A DNA stretch of 64,000 nucleotides from Bacteroidia bacterium (GTDB lineage: Bacteria; Bacteroidota; Ignavibacteria; SZUA-365), in NCBI GenBank assembly GCA_027493955.1, contig JAOSJT010000001.1, positions 3,335,131-3,399,130 on the forward strand, in the 5' to 3' direction. The position numbers and the translations under genes were made by a program. The notes under the pieces were generated by a model that was not told the origin of the DNA, ran no database searches, and was given only the letters and a program-made list of their open reading frames with translations. Positions 8,448 to 17,120 of the stretch are shown here, one piece after another. The number at the start of each line of letters is the position of its first letter. Within the stretch, counting starts at the first letter, position 1.

Positions 8448-10298
8448 TCACGACAGGGGATGCGATGCAGCATCGGCTTGCGGTAGTGTAAACCAGAAGA
8501 GACAGCCTTCCCCCACCGTGCTCTCAACGCCCACGTCTCCCCCGAGGCGCTTCACGATGCGTTCAACGATACTCAATCCCAGGCCATGGCCTTCCGCTTC
8601 GTCGAGATGCAGACGGGTAAAGGGTGTGAACAATCTGGCTCTCTCGCCCTCATTCAGTCCTTTTCCATTGTCTCTAACCCAGAACCGGATCATGCTACCC
8701 TCTGATCCGGGTGAGGCGACGTTGTCCCAGCCAAGTCGTATTTCCATGCGCTTTCCGTCTGCTGTATTTCCGTATTTGAGCGCATTGCCAAGATAATTGC
8801 TCCAGACGTTTTCAATCCACACCGTATGGCCGAGCACTTCAGGACATTGGTCGAAGCCGGAGACATCGGCATTACGGCCGCGGATGCGTTCCGCATGGCT
8901 ACTGAGTACGTCGGTTATGATGGATGGCATATCGAGAACGGAGATGGGGACGTCGCTGTTGCGTCGTACGTTGGCGAGCAGGAGCAGCGCATCGATGATA
9001 CCCTGCATCTTTTTTCCCGCTCCGGAGATGAACGAGAGGTGTTCGCGCACCTCTTCATCACTGAGCAGGTCTCTGAGGTTTTGAAGAGAATCGCTGAAGC
9101 CGATGACTACCGACAACGGTGCGCGGAGGTCGTGTGCTACCGTGTGCGCAAAGGCATCCAGTTCGGCATTGCCCGCTTCAAGTTCTTCTGCGTAGCGTTT
9201 GAGTTCCAGCTCCGCGAGTTTACGGGCGGAGATGTCCCGGAACACGACGAGGCGTCCTCGCTGTCGGTTTTTTTTACCGTGCAACGTAGAGACCCTGACA
9301 TCATACCAGTATTGCTCTTCGATGCATACTTCCGCCTGTGCTTCCGCCGCATCACGGAATTCGTCCAGCACGTCCGCAGGAATGGCGGAGAGCTGATCGA
9401 TTCGCATGCCGATAATCGGACGATCGTCGCGTTGCAGCACCGCAAGAGCGGCGGGATTGACGTCCACGACACGATCGAAAGCGTCCAACACGAGTACACC
9501 GTCGGTCATACGCTCGATGGTAGTACTCCGCGCCACGGGAACGATGTCCAGCATGTGGTAACGGAACATGCCCAAAGCGACCGCTATTCCGCTCAACGCA
9601 AAGGCTATCGGTGTCAAATCCTGATCAGCCCAACGGACCAGCCGCGTGATGTAGAGCACATTCCCAAGCCACGGCAGCGACATCGCGAGCAAAAGAAGGG
9701 CGATTTGCATACGGTACAATTGCTCCGAGCGCACGACAGCCCGGAACAGCAGCACCGTCCCAAGAAACAGGTGCAGATATATCCAGCCAACGGCTAGCCA
9801 GAACACCGGGCCATGTTCATAGCGAACCAGCAGATTGGGTTCCGATTGAAAGGGTAGAACCTGCGGCCAGACCAGACCGTGCTGTTCGTTCGTCGCGGTG
9901 AGGAGCATCAACACGACGGGGACAATCCACAGCAGTATCGAACGTCTCCCGATCCATCGTGATTCAGGATGTGCGTATGAGAGCGCAAAGAGCAGCCACA
10001 ACTGCGGTATGGAGAGGATGCCGAGATAGGAAATTTTGGACCAGAGGATTTTGAGCCAGATGGTCTGACTGAGGAATTCGAAGGTGTTCGTCAGAGCCCA
10101 GAAACCCACCGCACACATCAGCAGGGTAAAATGCAGACCGCCCGGTGCGGTACGTCTCCGGTACACGTACATCGCGACGCCGAAGGAAATGATAGCCGCA
10201 GCGGCGGATATCAACAGATAGGGCGTGTAGTGCCAGTCGGCCAACGCCCGGGTGGCGGTGGTCACAGTAGCGGTATCGTACGGAGCGTGAAGGATCAT
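8448..10298 (-). CDS. Membrane sensor histidine kinase (7TM-PAS-HisKA-HATPase)
   Basis: A 616-residue kinase. Residues 25-250 contain about seven hydrophobic helices of the 7TM histidine-kinase N-terminal type. A PAS domain spans about 262-358 and ends in VVFRDISARK, followed by a coiled linker. The phosphoacceptor is His389 in HDLRAPLS. The ATPase domain has an N box (NYLGNALKYG), a G1 box (DNGKGLN) and a G2 box (GHGLGLSI). There is no receiver domain and no response regulator beside it, so it is an orphan kinase; the ligand cannot be told. It is the last gene of a minus-strand run downstream of the amylase, but a 330-base gap suggests its own promoter. Confidence 0.92.
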   Translation of the reverse strand: MILHAPYDTATVTTATRALADWHYTPYLLISAAAAIISFGVAMYVYRRRTAPGGLHFTLLMCAVGFWALTNTFEFLSQTIWLKILWSKISYLGILSIPQLWLLFALSYAHPESRWIGRRSILLWIVPVVLMLLTATNEQHGLVWPQVLPFQSEPNLLVRYEHGPVFWLAVGWIYLHLFLGTVLLFRAVVRSEQLYRMQIALLLLAMSLPWLGNVLYITRLVRWADQDLTPIAFALSGIAVALGMFRYHMLDIVPVARSTTIERMTDGVLVLDAFDRVVDVNPAALAVLQRDDRPIIGMRIDQLSAIPADVLDEFRDAAEAQAEVCIEEQYWYDVRVSTLHGKKNRQRGRLVVFRDISARKLAELELKRYAEELEAGNAELDAFAHTVAHDLRAPLSVVIGFSDSLQNLRDLLSDEEVREHLSFISGAGKKMQGIIDALLLLANVRRNSDVPISVLDMPSIITDVLSSHAERIRGRNADVSGFDQCPEVLGHTVWIENVWSNYLGNALKYGNTADGKRMEIRLGWDNVASPGSEGSMIRFWVRDNGKGLNEGERARLFTPFTRLHLDEAEGHGLGLSIVERIVKRLGGDVGVESTVGEGCLFWFTLPQADAASHPLS

Positions 10299-10628
10299 GC
10301 GTCGTCGTTACATCCGATCAGATACAGGCGTGCATCGAAGGTCAGTCTCTCAGCTTGAGCAACCTCTCGCCGAAAACATACAGAAAGGGACGATGGAAAC
10401 GAAATGCTGATGTATCGGCTGGTGCATCTGAGGATCCAGCTTCTCGCAATCATCGCGATTAGGTGCACAGGATGTTGTTCAGCACCCGGAGGTTTGCATA
10501 GCAGCATCACAACCCCCGCGCGGGTCATGGTTTTTCGGGATTTTTCTGCACTGTCGCGATGGAAATCGTCCGGTTATGCTCACGCCCGGCCAGCACGTGC
10601 GGACACATCCTGCGCGTGTTCCGTTGTC
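10299..10628. other. Intergenic gap, 330 bp, nothing convincing
   Basis: This separates the histidine kinase start from the amylase stop, both on the minus strand. A 77-codon minus-strand frame (10528-10295) overlaps the kinase start by four bases, but it has no ribosome site and unnatural composition, so I do not call it. No tRNA-like fold, repeat or clear terminator was found by eye. Confidence 0.5.
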
Positions 10629-12464
10629 TCACCGCAGCACGACATACCCATACGGAGGAAGACGGAACTCGGCGCGTACACCTCGCAGGGAGAATTGCCC
10701 TCGCGAAAGTAATTGTTCGCCTTTCAGTGAACCGGGAAGGACCGTGCTTACCTTCGCCTCTTTCGCAGAACAGTTCACCGCTACGACGACCACTTCACTC
10801 CCCAGTCTGCGTGCGAACAGCAGAACGGGCGTCGCTTCCTTGGGGGTCAAGGCGAGCAGTTCACCCCTTCTGGCGGCGTCATGCTCACGCCGTATGCTGT
10901 AGAGACTGCGGTAGAGATCCCTGAAACCGTGCTCATCCTTGCTCCAGTCGATCAGCACGCGCTCGAAGAGATCGAGGGAGGAAAGATTTCCCGTTTCCTG
11001 TCCGTTATACAGTAATGGAACACCCGGCAGCAGAGTCGTGATCACCGCCGCAGCCCGTGCGGCGGCAGGTCCGAACCATTGCGCAGCCGGGGCGTCGTAC
11101 ATGTCCTTGTCGTGATTGGAGGAAAAGCGCAGGCGGAGCGCCCCTTTCGGATAGCGCCAGGTCTCGGCCCGCAGCGAAAAATGAACGTCCTCGGGATTTA
11201 GGTCGCCATTCAACAGCGGTCGCAATATATCGTAGGTGTTCCAGGCGTATGTCATATCGAAGGCGTTGACATGCAGCTTCGGATCGGCGCCTTCCGCCAG
11301 CATCATGACGGGTTTGACGGCACGGAGAGCCGCGATGGCTTCCACCCAGAAATCATGCGGTACGAGTTCGGCCACATCGCAACGGAAGCCGTCGATGCCG
11401 ACGTCGCGCACCCAAAAGAGCATCATGTCCTTCATCCATTGGCGAAGTGCCGGTTGCGTATAATCAAGATCGGCGACGTCGTGCCAATCCTCATTCGGAG
11501 AAACGATGTCGCCCTCGGCGTTGCGTGTGAACCACTCGGGATGTTGCCTGATCAGCACATTATCCCAGGATGTGTGATTCGCCACCAAATCGATGATGAT
11601 GCGCATACCGTTTGCGTGCGCCGATCGTACCAGTGAGCGGAAATCCTCCATACTTCCGAATTCCGGATTGACCGCGTGAAAATCCCTAACCGCATAAGGA
11701 CTTCCGAGGCTGCCCTTCCGCCGCTCCTCGCCGATCGGATGAATCGGCATCATCCACAGCACGGTAACACCGAGATCTTTCAATTCCGGTAGTCGTCGTT
11801 CGATGGCCTTGAAGCTCCCCTCGCGTGAGAAGGAGCGTGGATACACTTCATAGATAACCGCATCGCGCACCCAGTCGGCGCTGCGCACCGGCTCGGCATT
11901 CACATACTCGCCACGCATGAGCTCCTCCTCCGATTCGTATTCCATCAACGAGACGGAGCCGACAAGACCGCCAGGTCCCGCCAGATCTTCGATTCGCAGA
12001 ACCAGCACATTGCCCTTTTCCAGCAGCTTTCCCGTGACGTCAATAAAAAAGCGCTGTCCGTAGCCCGCGTGTGTGCCGATTCGTGCCCCGTTCAACCACA
12101 ATTCGGCATTGTCGTCCACCGCGTCTATCACGAGCGCGGTCTTTGTGCCGGCAAGTTCTTCGGCATCAAAGCGCTGCACATACCACCCAAAGCCGTCGTA
12201 GGACGAAAACTCCCTGTGCTGATCCCAACTGCCGGGGACTGCGAGCGTCATCCACGACGTGTGATCGCTCGCCGGATCGAACCAGCGCTCCGTGAACCCG
12301 ACATTTTCACCATCCACACGGAAATGCCAGGTGCCGTCGAGAGAAAGCGTCCGGGGGAGGTCGCGACGTTCGTTGTCCGTACCGCCGCAAGCGGAGAGAA
12401 AGAGGAAGAGGGAAAGCACAGTAATACGAGGCAGAGTAGAGCAGAAACAGCGACCGTTGGGCAT
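10629..12464 (-). CDS. Alpha-amylase family (GH13) lipoprotein with GH2-like N-terminal domain
   Basis: A 611-residue exported glycoside hydrolase. The signal peptide ends in a lipobox (LFLSAC, Cys26), so it is probably membrane anchored. Residues about 40-175 look like the jelly-roll sugar-binding domain of GH2 beta-galactosidases (LDGTWHFRVDG, VPGSWDQ, AELWLNG). The GH13 barrel follows: YEVYPRSF, DLVANHTS, nucleophile Asp in GFRCDVAE, acid/base Glu in MMLAEGAD, and transition-state Asp in SSNHDKD, then a C-terminal beta domain. The family acts on alpha-glucans such as starch or glycogen; exact specificity is not readable. A GGGGAG site precedes the start, 12 bases after the nitroreductase stop, so these probably share a transcript. 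Confidence 0.88.
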   Translation of the reverse strand: MPNGRCFCSTLPRITVLSLFLFLSACGGTDNERRDLPRTLSLDGTWHFRVDGENVGFTERWFDPASDHTSWMTLAVPGSWDQHREFSSYDGFGWYVQRFDAEELAGTKTALVIDAVDDNAELWLNGARIGTHAGYGQRFFIDVTGKLLEKGNVLVLRIEDLAGPGGLVGSVSLMEYESEEELMRGEYVNAEPVRSADWVRDAVIYEVYPRSFSREGSFKAIERRLPELKDLGVTVLWMMPIHPIGEERRKGSLGSPYAVRDFHAVNPEFGSMEDFRSLVRSAHANGMRIIIDLVANHTSWDNVLIRQHPEWFTRNAEGDIVSPNEDWHDVADLDYTQPALRQWMKDMMLFWVRDVGIDGFRCDVAELVPHDFWVEAIAALRAVKPVMMLAEGADPKLHVNAFDMTYAWNTYDILRPLLNGDLNPEDVHFSLRAETWRYPKGALRLRFSSNHDKDMYDAPAAQWFGPAAARAAAVITTLLPGVPLLYNGQETGNLSSLDLFERVLIDWSKDEHGFRDLYRSLYSIRREHDAARRGELLALTPKEATPVLLFARRLGSEVVVVAVNCSAKEAKVSTVLPGSLKGEQLLSRGQFSLRGVRAEFRLPPYGYVVLR

Positions 12465-12476
12465 GTCATTCTCCCC

Positions 12477-13157
12477 CTATACCTGAAGCATGATCTCGTC
12501 GAGGGATTTCCTTCGCAAATTGGGGACTTCCGCATCTTCGGCGGCATAACCGACCGGGATGAGCACATACGGACGTTCGTTTTTCGGCCGGCCCAGAATT
12601 TCGTTAAGAAAATTCATCGGATTCGGCGTATGCGTCAGCGTAGCGAGTCCTGCATGGTGCAGGGCGGAGAGAAGAATGCCGACAGCAATTCCGACGGATT
12701 CGGTGACGTAGTAATGCTTCGTTCGCATCGGTGGACCGCCGATGGTGTTCAGCCCTACATCCTCGTAGGAAATCTGGAACACGACGATGAGGTAGGGAGC
12801 AGTGCTGAGGTACTCCTTTTTCCAATCCGTTCCCAAGGGCGCGAGCGCCTGTTTCCATTCTGTTGGAAAGCGACGCTCGTAATTCTCCTTTTCTTCCCGC
12901 TCAGCCGCGATACGAATTTTTCGTCTGATGTCCGCATCGGACACAACAACGAATCGCCAGGGTTGTTGATTTGCTCCCGAGGGCGACGATCCAGCAGCTT
13001 TGATACAGGTGGTGATGATGTCAAGCGGGACCGGGTCGGGTGAGAAGTGCCGCACCGACCGCCTTGTGCGCATGCGGTCGTAAAACGCTTCGGCGGCGGC
13101 ACGCTGCGTATCCTCGGAGAGGCGCGGATAGTCAAGTGGGATAAAAGATGTGCTCAT
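12477..13157 (-). CDS. Nitroreductase-family FMN oxidoreductase
   Basis: A 226-residue flavoprotein. FMN-contact motifs are RMRTRRSVRHF near the N-terminus and GSSPSGANQQPWRF, followed by the C-terminal TLTHTPNPMNFL region. The longer subtype with an iodotyrosine-deiodinase-like layout is possible. The family reduces nitro, quinone or other acceptors with NAD(P)H; the natural substrate is unknown. The start at 13157 is chosen because an AGGAG ribosome site lies eight bases upstream; an in-frame ATG at 13184 has none. It lies 16 bases after pfkA and 12 before the amylase gene, so probably one operon. Confidence 0.88.
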   Translation of the reverse strand: MSTSFIPLDYPRLSEDTQRAAAEAFYDRMRTRRSVRHFSPDPVPLDIITTCIKAAGSSPSGANQQPWRFVVVSDADIRRKIRIAAEREEKENYERRFPTEWKQALAPLGTDWKKEYLSTAPYLIVVFQISYEDVGLNTIGGPPMRTKHYYVTESVGIAVGILLSALHHAGLATLTHTPNPMNFLNEILGRPKNERPYVLIPVGYAAEDAEVPNLRRKSLDEIMLQV

Positions 13158-13173
13158 ACTGTTCTCCTGTAAT

Positions 13174-14316
13174 TCAGTCGCCAAAGCTGATGCCGAGATC
13201 CCGTGCGGTGAGGATGGTGTCGCAGTCCAGTGGAACGACCTTCATACGGCTGGTGGCCTGTTTGAGAGGGACGTAGCGCACCGTCGGAGGATCCAACGCG
13301 ACCATGATGCCGTTCTCGCCCGCCTCGAGCGCACGCACCGCAGCTGCTCCGAAACGCAGTGAGAGCAGACGATCAAACGTGGTAGGTGTACCGCCGCGCT
13401 GAAGATGTCCCAGAACGACATGCCGTGCCTCCTGCCCGGTGAGTTGCTGCAGCTGCTTCGCTACTGCTTCGCCGATGCCACCGAGGCGCTCGGCACGGCC
13501 TGTTTCATGCTCGAGGACAAGACGTTCGCCGTCGCGGGGACGTGCGCCTTCCGCGACAACGACGATGGAGAAATTTTTTCCAACGGCAACGCGCTCCTGC
13601 GTTTTCGCGGCGACCTTGTGGATGTCATAGGGAATTTCAGGAATAAGAATCGCATCCGCGGTTCCAGCTACACCGGAATTGAGTGCTATCCAACCGGCAT
13701 AGCGCCCCATGACTTCCACGACCATGATGCGGCGGTGCGCCTCGGCGGTGGAATGCAGTCTGTCGAGACAATCGGTCGCGAAAGAGACGGCCGTATCGAA
13801 ACCGAACGTCGCCACCGTTTTATCAAGATCGTTGTCAATGGTTTTCGGGACACCGACGATGCGAAGCCCTTTTTCGAAGAGCGCTTGTGCGATACTCAGC
13901 GATCCATCGCCACCAATGGCGACCACTGCGTCAATGCGGGCTTTGCGGCACGCACGAATGATTTCACTGCTCCGATCAATAGTACGGATACTTCCGTCTT
14001 TCATCGTCACCGGATACTCCAGAGGATTGCCCTTGTTGGTCGTACCCAGGATGGTGCCGCCCAGATGCGTGATACCACGAACAGTCTGTGCATTGAGGGG
14101 GATCAGGCCTCCTTCAGGGAAATTCTCGGGCATGAGCAAGCCGTTGTACCCGTCGCGAATGCCGACCACCTCCCAGCCGCGCTGCAGAGCGCAGATGGTG
14201 ACGGAGCGGATGACAGCGTTCAGTCCCGGGGCATCGCCACCTCCGGTATTGATAGCTATGCGACGAAGACGCGTGCCGACGCGTGGAGTTCGAGAGGTGC
14301 GTGTGTGAGCGGCCAT
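13174..14316 (-). CDS. pfkA: 6-phosphofructokinase
   Basis: A 380-residue kinase of upper glycolysis. N-terminal GGGDAPGLN binds nucleotide, GGDGS (135-139) is the ATP-type phosphate site, and PKTIDND (157-163) carries the catalytic Asp. In this family Gly after GGD indicates ATP rather than pyrophosphate as donor, while Lys in PKTIDND is shared with pyrophosphate and 'group III' enzymes, so this is the mixed Gly/Lys type. It is longer than E. coli PfkA (about 320 residues) and probably lacks the classic allosteric behaviour (inference). The first gene of the run with the nitroreductase and amylase. Confidence 0.93.
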   Translation of the reverse strand: MAAHTRTSRTPRVGTRLRRIAINTGGGDAPGLNAVIRSVTICALQRGWEVVGIRDGYNGLLMPENFPEGGLIPLNAQTVRGITHLGGTILGTTNKGNPLEYPVTMKDGSIRTIDRSSEIIRACRKARIDAVVAIGGDGSLSIAQALFEKGLRIVGVPKTIDNDLDKTVATFGFDTAVSFATDCLDRLHSTAEAHRRIMVVEVMGRYAGWIALNSGVAGTADAILIPEIPYDIHKVAAKTQERVAVGKNFSIVVVAEGARPRDGERLVLEHETGRAERLGGIGEAVAKQLQQLTGQEARHVVLGHLQRGGTPTTFDRLLSLRFGAAAVRALEAGENGIMVALDPPTVRYVPLKQATSRMKVVPLDCDTILTARDLGISFGD

Positions 14317-14405
14317 GAAGAATCGTGATCATCCATTGTGTGTGGAAATGTTCTGGAAAATAGCATCCAGATCGACGGATGCCAAGTTCCGCCTTGTCCC
14401 GGGAG

Positions 14406-16091
14406 TTACGCTCGCTCTTCGCTTTTAATCAAGGCCAGCAGTTCCACAAACGATTTTGTCTGCAGAACGCGATCCACCACCCGATCAGATCTGAAGAGCT
14501 TGCCGACGTCCGCAAGAAGTTGCAGTTGTACTTTGAAGTCATCTTTGGGAGTGAGGATGAGCAAAACCACACGCGCGGCGTCTCCGTCGGGCGCGTTGAA
14601 ATCTATGCCGTGATGCGAGAACCCAAGAGCGACAAAGGGAGACGAAATGCCATCCACACGTGCATGAGGAATAGCGACACGTCGGCCGATACCCGTAGAC
14701 ATGGTCTTTTCCCGTTCCAACGCCTTTGCAGCAATAAGCTCGGCGGGGATACCGGTAACGGGTCCCAAGCTTTTTGCTAATTCGAGAATGGCGTCGTCGC
14801 TGTTCTCGGAGCGCATCGCCGGAATGAAGGCCTTCGCATTCAAGAAATCCATCAACCGTGGTTGCCGCTTCTGTCCCATCACCCATTGGATCGCCGGGCC
14901 TGCAACGAGAGACGTACTCATCGCCACGATGATTAATGCGACAAACATGTTTTCCCCGATCAGACCTGCTTCCAGAGCAAGAAGGGCGAGAATGATCCCC
15001 ATTGCTCCATAGGTGTTAAGACCAAAGCCGATCGCAAGAGATTCGCGCTGGGTGAAACCCATCAATCTGCTTGCGGTAAAACTTCCGAGGACTTTCCCTG
15101 TTGTCGCCATCATGAGCACAACCAACACCAGAATCGGATCGAAATGTTCGATGACATTTACCCGCAAACCGATTGATGCGAAAAACAGCGGAGCAAAAAT
15201 GAATGAGATAAAGTGATCCAATATTTGTCGTGTTTTTTCGCGGAGATGCGTAGAATCACCGAATGCGACTCCGAACATGAATGCTCCCAGGATGGAATGG
15301 ATACCGATCCATTCCGTGAACGCAGCGGCCAACAATCCCCCGATGATTGCGAAGCCAAGAACACCTCCCGGCCACGAGGTATACGCTTGAAGGGGTGGTA
15401 ATATCGAATCGATCACGAATCTGCCGATTGTTAAGATCAGTATTGTGAATCCCACCGTCATCCCAATGGTGAGCCAAATACTCATTGAACCGCTCCCTGA
15501 ATGCATCAAGCCAATTATGGTTGCGAATAACAACCAACCCGCGATGTCATTGATCACAGCGACCGCGATGAGAATCATCCCGAGATCGGACCGGTACATG
15601 TTTAGATCGATCAGGATTTTTGCGATAACGGGGAGTGCGGTAATCGATAGCGCGGTACCAAGAAAGAGCGCGAAGTAGAGGGACTCTATCTGTGTGCCAC
15701 TTTCAAAGAAAGTTGGAAAGAGCATACCGCTCCCGAAACCCACACTGAAGGGAATCAGAATACCGAAGAGGCTGATGACGAGTGACGCCTTACCTTGACG
15801 AAGGATGGCCGAAAGGTCGACTTCGATACCGGCGACCATGAGGAAGAGGGTGATGCCGAGCGTTGTCACAGCCTGGAGGCCTGCCGTGAATCCCGGAGTC
15901 GACGGAAAGAGACTCGTGAACAATCCTGGGGCAAGTGCGCCGAGTACCGTGGGTCCAAGAAGAACTCCGGCGAGCATTTCTCCGAGCACCGCTGGCAGAT
16001 TGACCAGCCGTGCGAGTTCGCCGAGAACGCGCGCGACAAGAAGGAGAAGGCCAAGCGCCAGAAAAAACGCGGTCAGTTCGGAATGGTCCAT
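14406..16091 (-). CDS. CPA2 cation:proton antiporter fused to PTS EIIA domain
   Basis: A 561-residue membrane protein. The first 390 residues hold about 12 hydrophobic helices of the CPA2 type (LARLVNLPAVLGEMLAGVLLGP, NDIAGWLLFATI, SILGAFMFG). The C-terminal part (about 410-555) is a fructose/nitrogen-type EIIA domain with the phosphorylatable His in VAIPHARVDG. The antiporter exchanges Na+ or K+ for H+; the EIIA domain suggests control by phosphorylation through a PTS, though no EI or HPr is in this window. The start at 16091 is preceded by GGAG inside the end of the stress protein gene four bases upstream, so the two are coupled. Confidence 0.9.
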   Translation of the reverse strand: MDHSELTAFFLALGLLLLVARVLGELARLVNLPAVLGEMLAGVLLGPTVLGALAPGLFTSLFPSTPGFTAGLQAVTTLGITLFLMVAGIEVDLSAILRQGKASLVISLFGILIPFSVGFGSGMLFPTFFESGTQIESLYFALFLGTALSITALPVIAKILIDLNMYRSDLGMILIAVAVINDIAGWLLFATIIGLMHSGSGSMSIWLTIGMTVGFTILILTIGRFVIDSILPPLQAYTSWPGGVLGFAIIGGLLAAAFTEWIGIHSILGAFMFGVAFGDSTHLREKTRQILDHFISFIFAPLFFASIGLRVNVIEHFDPILVLVVLMMATTGKVLGSFTASRLMGFTQRESLAIGFGLNTYGAMGIILALLALEAGLIGENMFVALIIVAMSTSLVAGPAIQWVMGQKRQPRLMDFLNAKAFIPAMRSENSDDAILELAKSLGPVTGIPAELIAAKALEREKTMSTGIGRRVAIPHARVDGISSPFVALGFSHHGIDFNAPDGDAARVVLLILTPKDDFKVQLQLLADVGKLFRSDRVVDRVLQTKSFVELLALIKSEERA

Positions 16092-16095
16092 AGGC

Positions 16096-17058
16096 TCACT
16101 CCGTCCCGCCGTCGGTTTCACCGCGAAAGAGCAGCATGCCACAGGGGAGACTCGTCAATGCCGACTCGGCTGGATGCGTGAAAACCCGGTCCCAGAACGT
16201 CAGCGCACGCGAAGGTGCCTGCGTTATAACCAGGTCTGCACCAATGGAGCGCGCGTACTCCACAATGGCGATCCCTTCGGCACTCTCGTCGAGCACTTGT
16301 ACCTCCACCTCGAAGTCCGTGAGATCGTACACCGAGAGATAGTCCACCAACGCTCGGTGCTGCTCGCTTTCAAATTCCTCACGTTCGCGTTGATCGATGT
16401 AGCGTGCGGCGAGGCGGTCGGCATAGTCTGTTTCCTGCACGATATGCAGTCGATGTTCTCCCGCGGCACGGAGCAAGCCCAAGGTGTATGAGAGCATGGG
16501 AGCAAGATCCTCGTCGAATCGGACACCCAGCACGACATTTTCCAGCCGCGGCACGTGATGGACGTTAAGCGGGATGAGCAGCACGGGACACCCGGCTTTC
16601 CGTGCGATTCGTCGTGCCACGCTGCCGAAAATGCGTTGGAACATCCCTTCCTCTTCGAGGGCGCCTGTTACCATCAGAGTCGCTTGCTGCTCTTCCGCGA
16701 TGGCCAACAACACATCCTCCGGACTGCCGGTGCGCAGGAGTAATTCGCAATCGCTGTCCACTGCGGCGGCACGGAGCACTTCGGCGAGCCGTATCCGCGT
16801 CTCTTCCGCCTCCTCGCCAACATGTACAAACACTGTGCGCGCACCGAGCAAGGCGGAGAAGCTGCTCGCTGTTGCCGCGATAAGTTGCGCATGCGGGGAA
16901 AACGCCACACCCGCCACGACCACTTCTGTCCGATCCGACACGCTGTCCTCCAAATCTTTGCCGTACAATCGTTCGCCGAAAAGTAGTCTCTCCGGGAACA
17001 TGAGGCAAGCGCCGCAGCAGAGCAGCGTGGCAGCGTGTAATGGGTGTTTCTCCAGCAT
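16096..17058 (-). CDS. Tandem universal stress protein
   Basis: A protein of about 320 residues with two UspA-type domains. The first starts near TEVVVAGVAFSPHA and has LMVTGALEEEG and ARKAGCPVLLIP; the second starts near ENVVLGVRFDEDLAP and ends LPCGMLLFRG. The usual G-2x-G-9x-G-S ATP loop is degenerate in both. The start is uncertain: ATG at 17058, ATG at 17001, or TTG at 17106 are all in frame and none has a good ribosome site. It sits four bases before the CPA2-EIIA gene, so a role in stress control of ion transport is a reasonable guess. It diverges from the DUF1800 gene. Confidence 0.8.
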   Translation of the reverse strand: MLEKHPLHAATLLCCGACLMFPERLLFGERLYGKDLEDSVSDRTEVVVAGVAFSPHAQLIAATASSFSALLGARTVFVHVGEEAEETRIRLAEVLRAAAVDSDCELLLRTGSPEDVLLAIAEEQQATLMVTGALEEEGMFQRIFGSVARRIARKAGCPVLLIPLNVHHVPRLENVVLGVRFDEDLAPMLSYTLGLLRAAGEHRLHIVQETDYADRLAARYIDQREREEFESEQHRALVDYLSVYDLTDFEVEVQVLDESAEGIAIVEYARSIGADLVITQAPSRALTFWDRVFTHPAESALTSLPCGMLLFRGETDGGTE

Positions 17059-17120
17059 TTGAATTCTATGTGTCGTCGGTCTATATTCGTACACCCTGTA
17101 TCCCAATTGCCTGGTGTGTC

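Noticed and set aside
10295-10528. 77-codon minus-strand frame overlapping the kinase start by four bases
   Set aside because: The overlap is suggestive, but there is no ribosome site and the sequence does not look like a folded protein.
12069-13043. Plus-strand frame of 324 codons
   Set aside because: It lies antisense across the amylase start and nitroreductase gene, both of which have clear motifs and ribosome sites.
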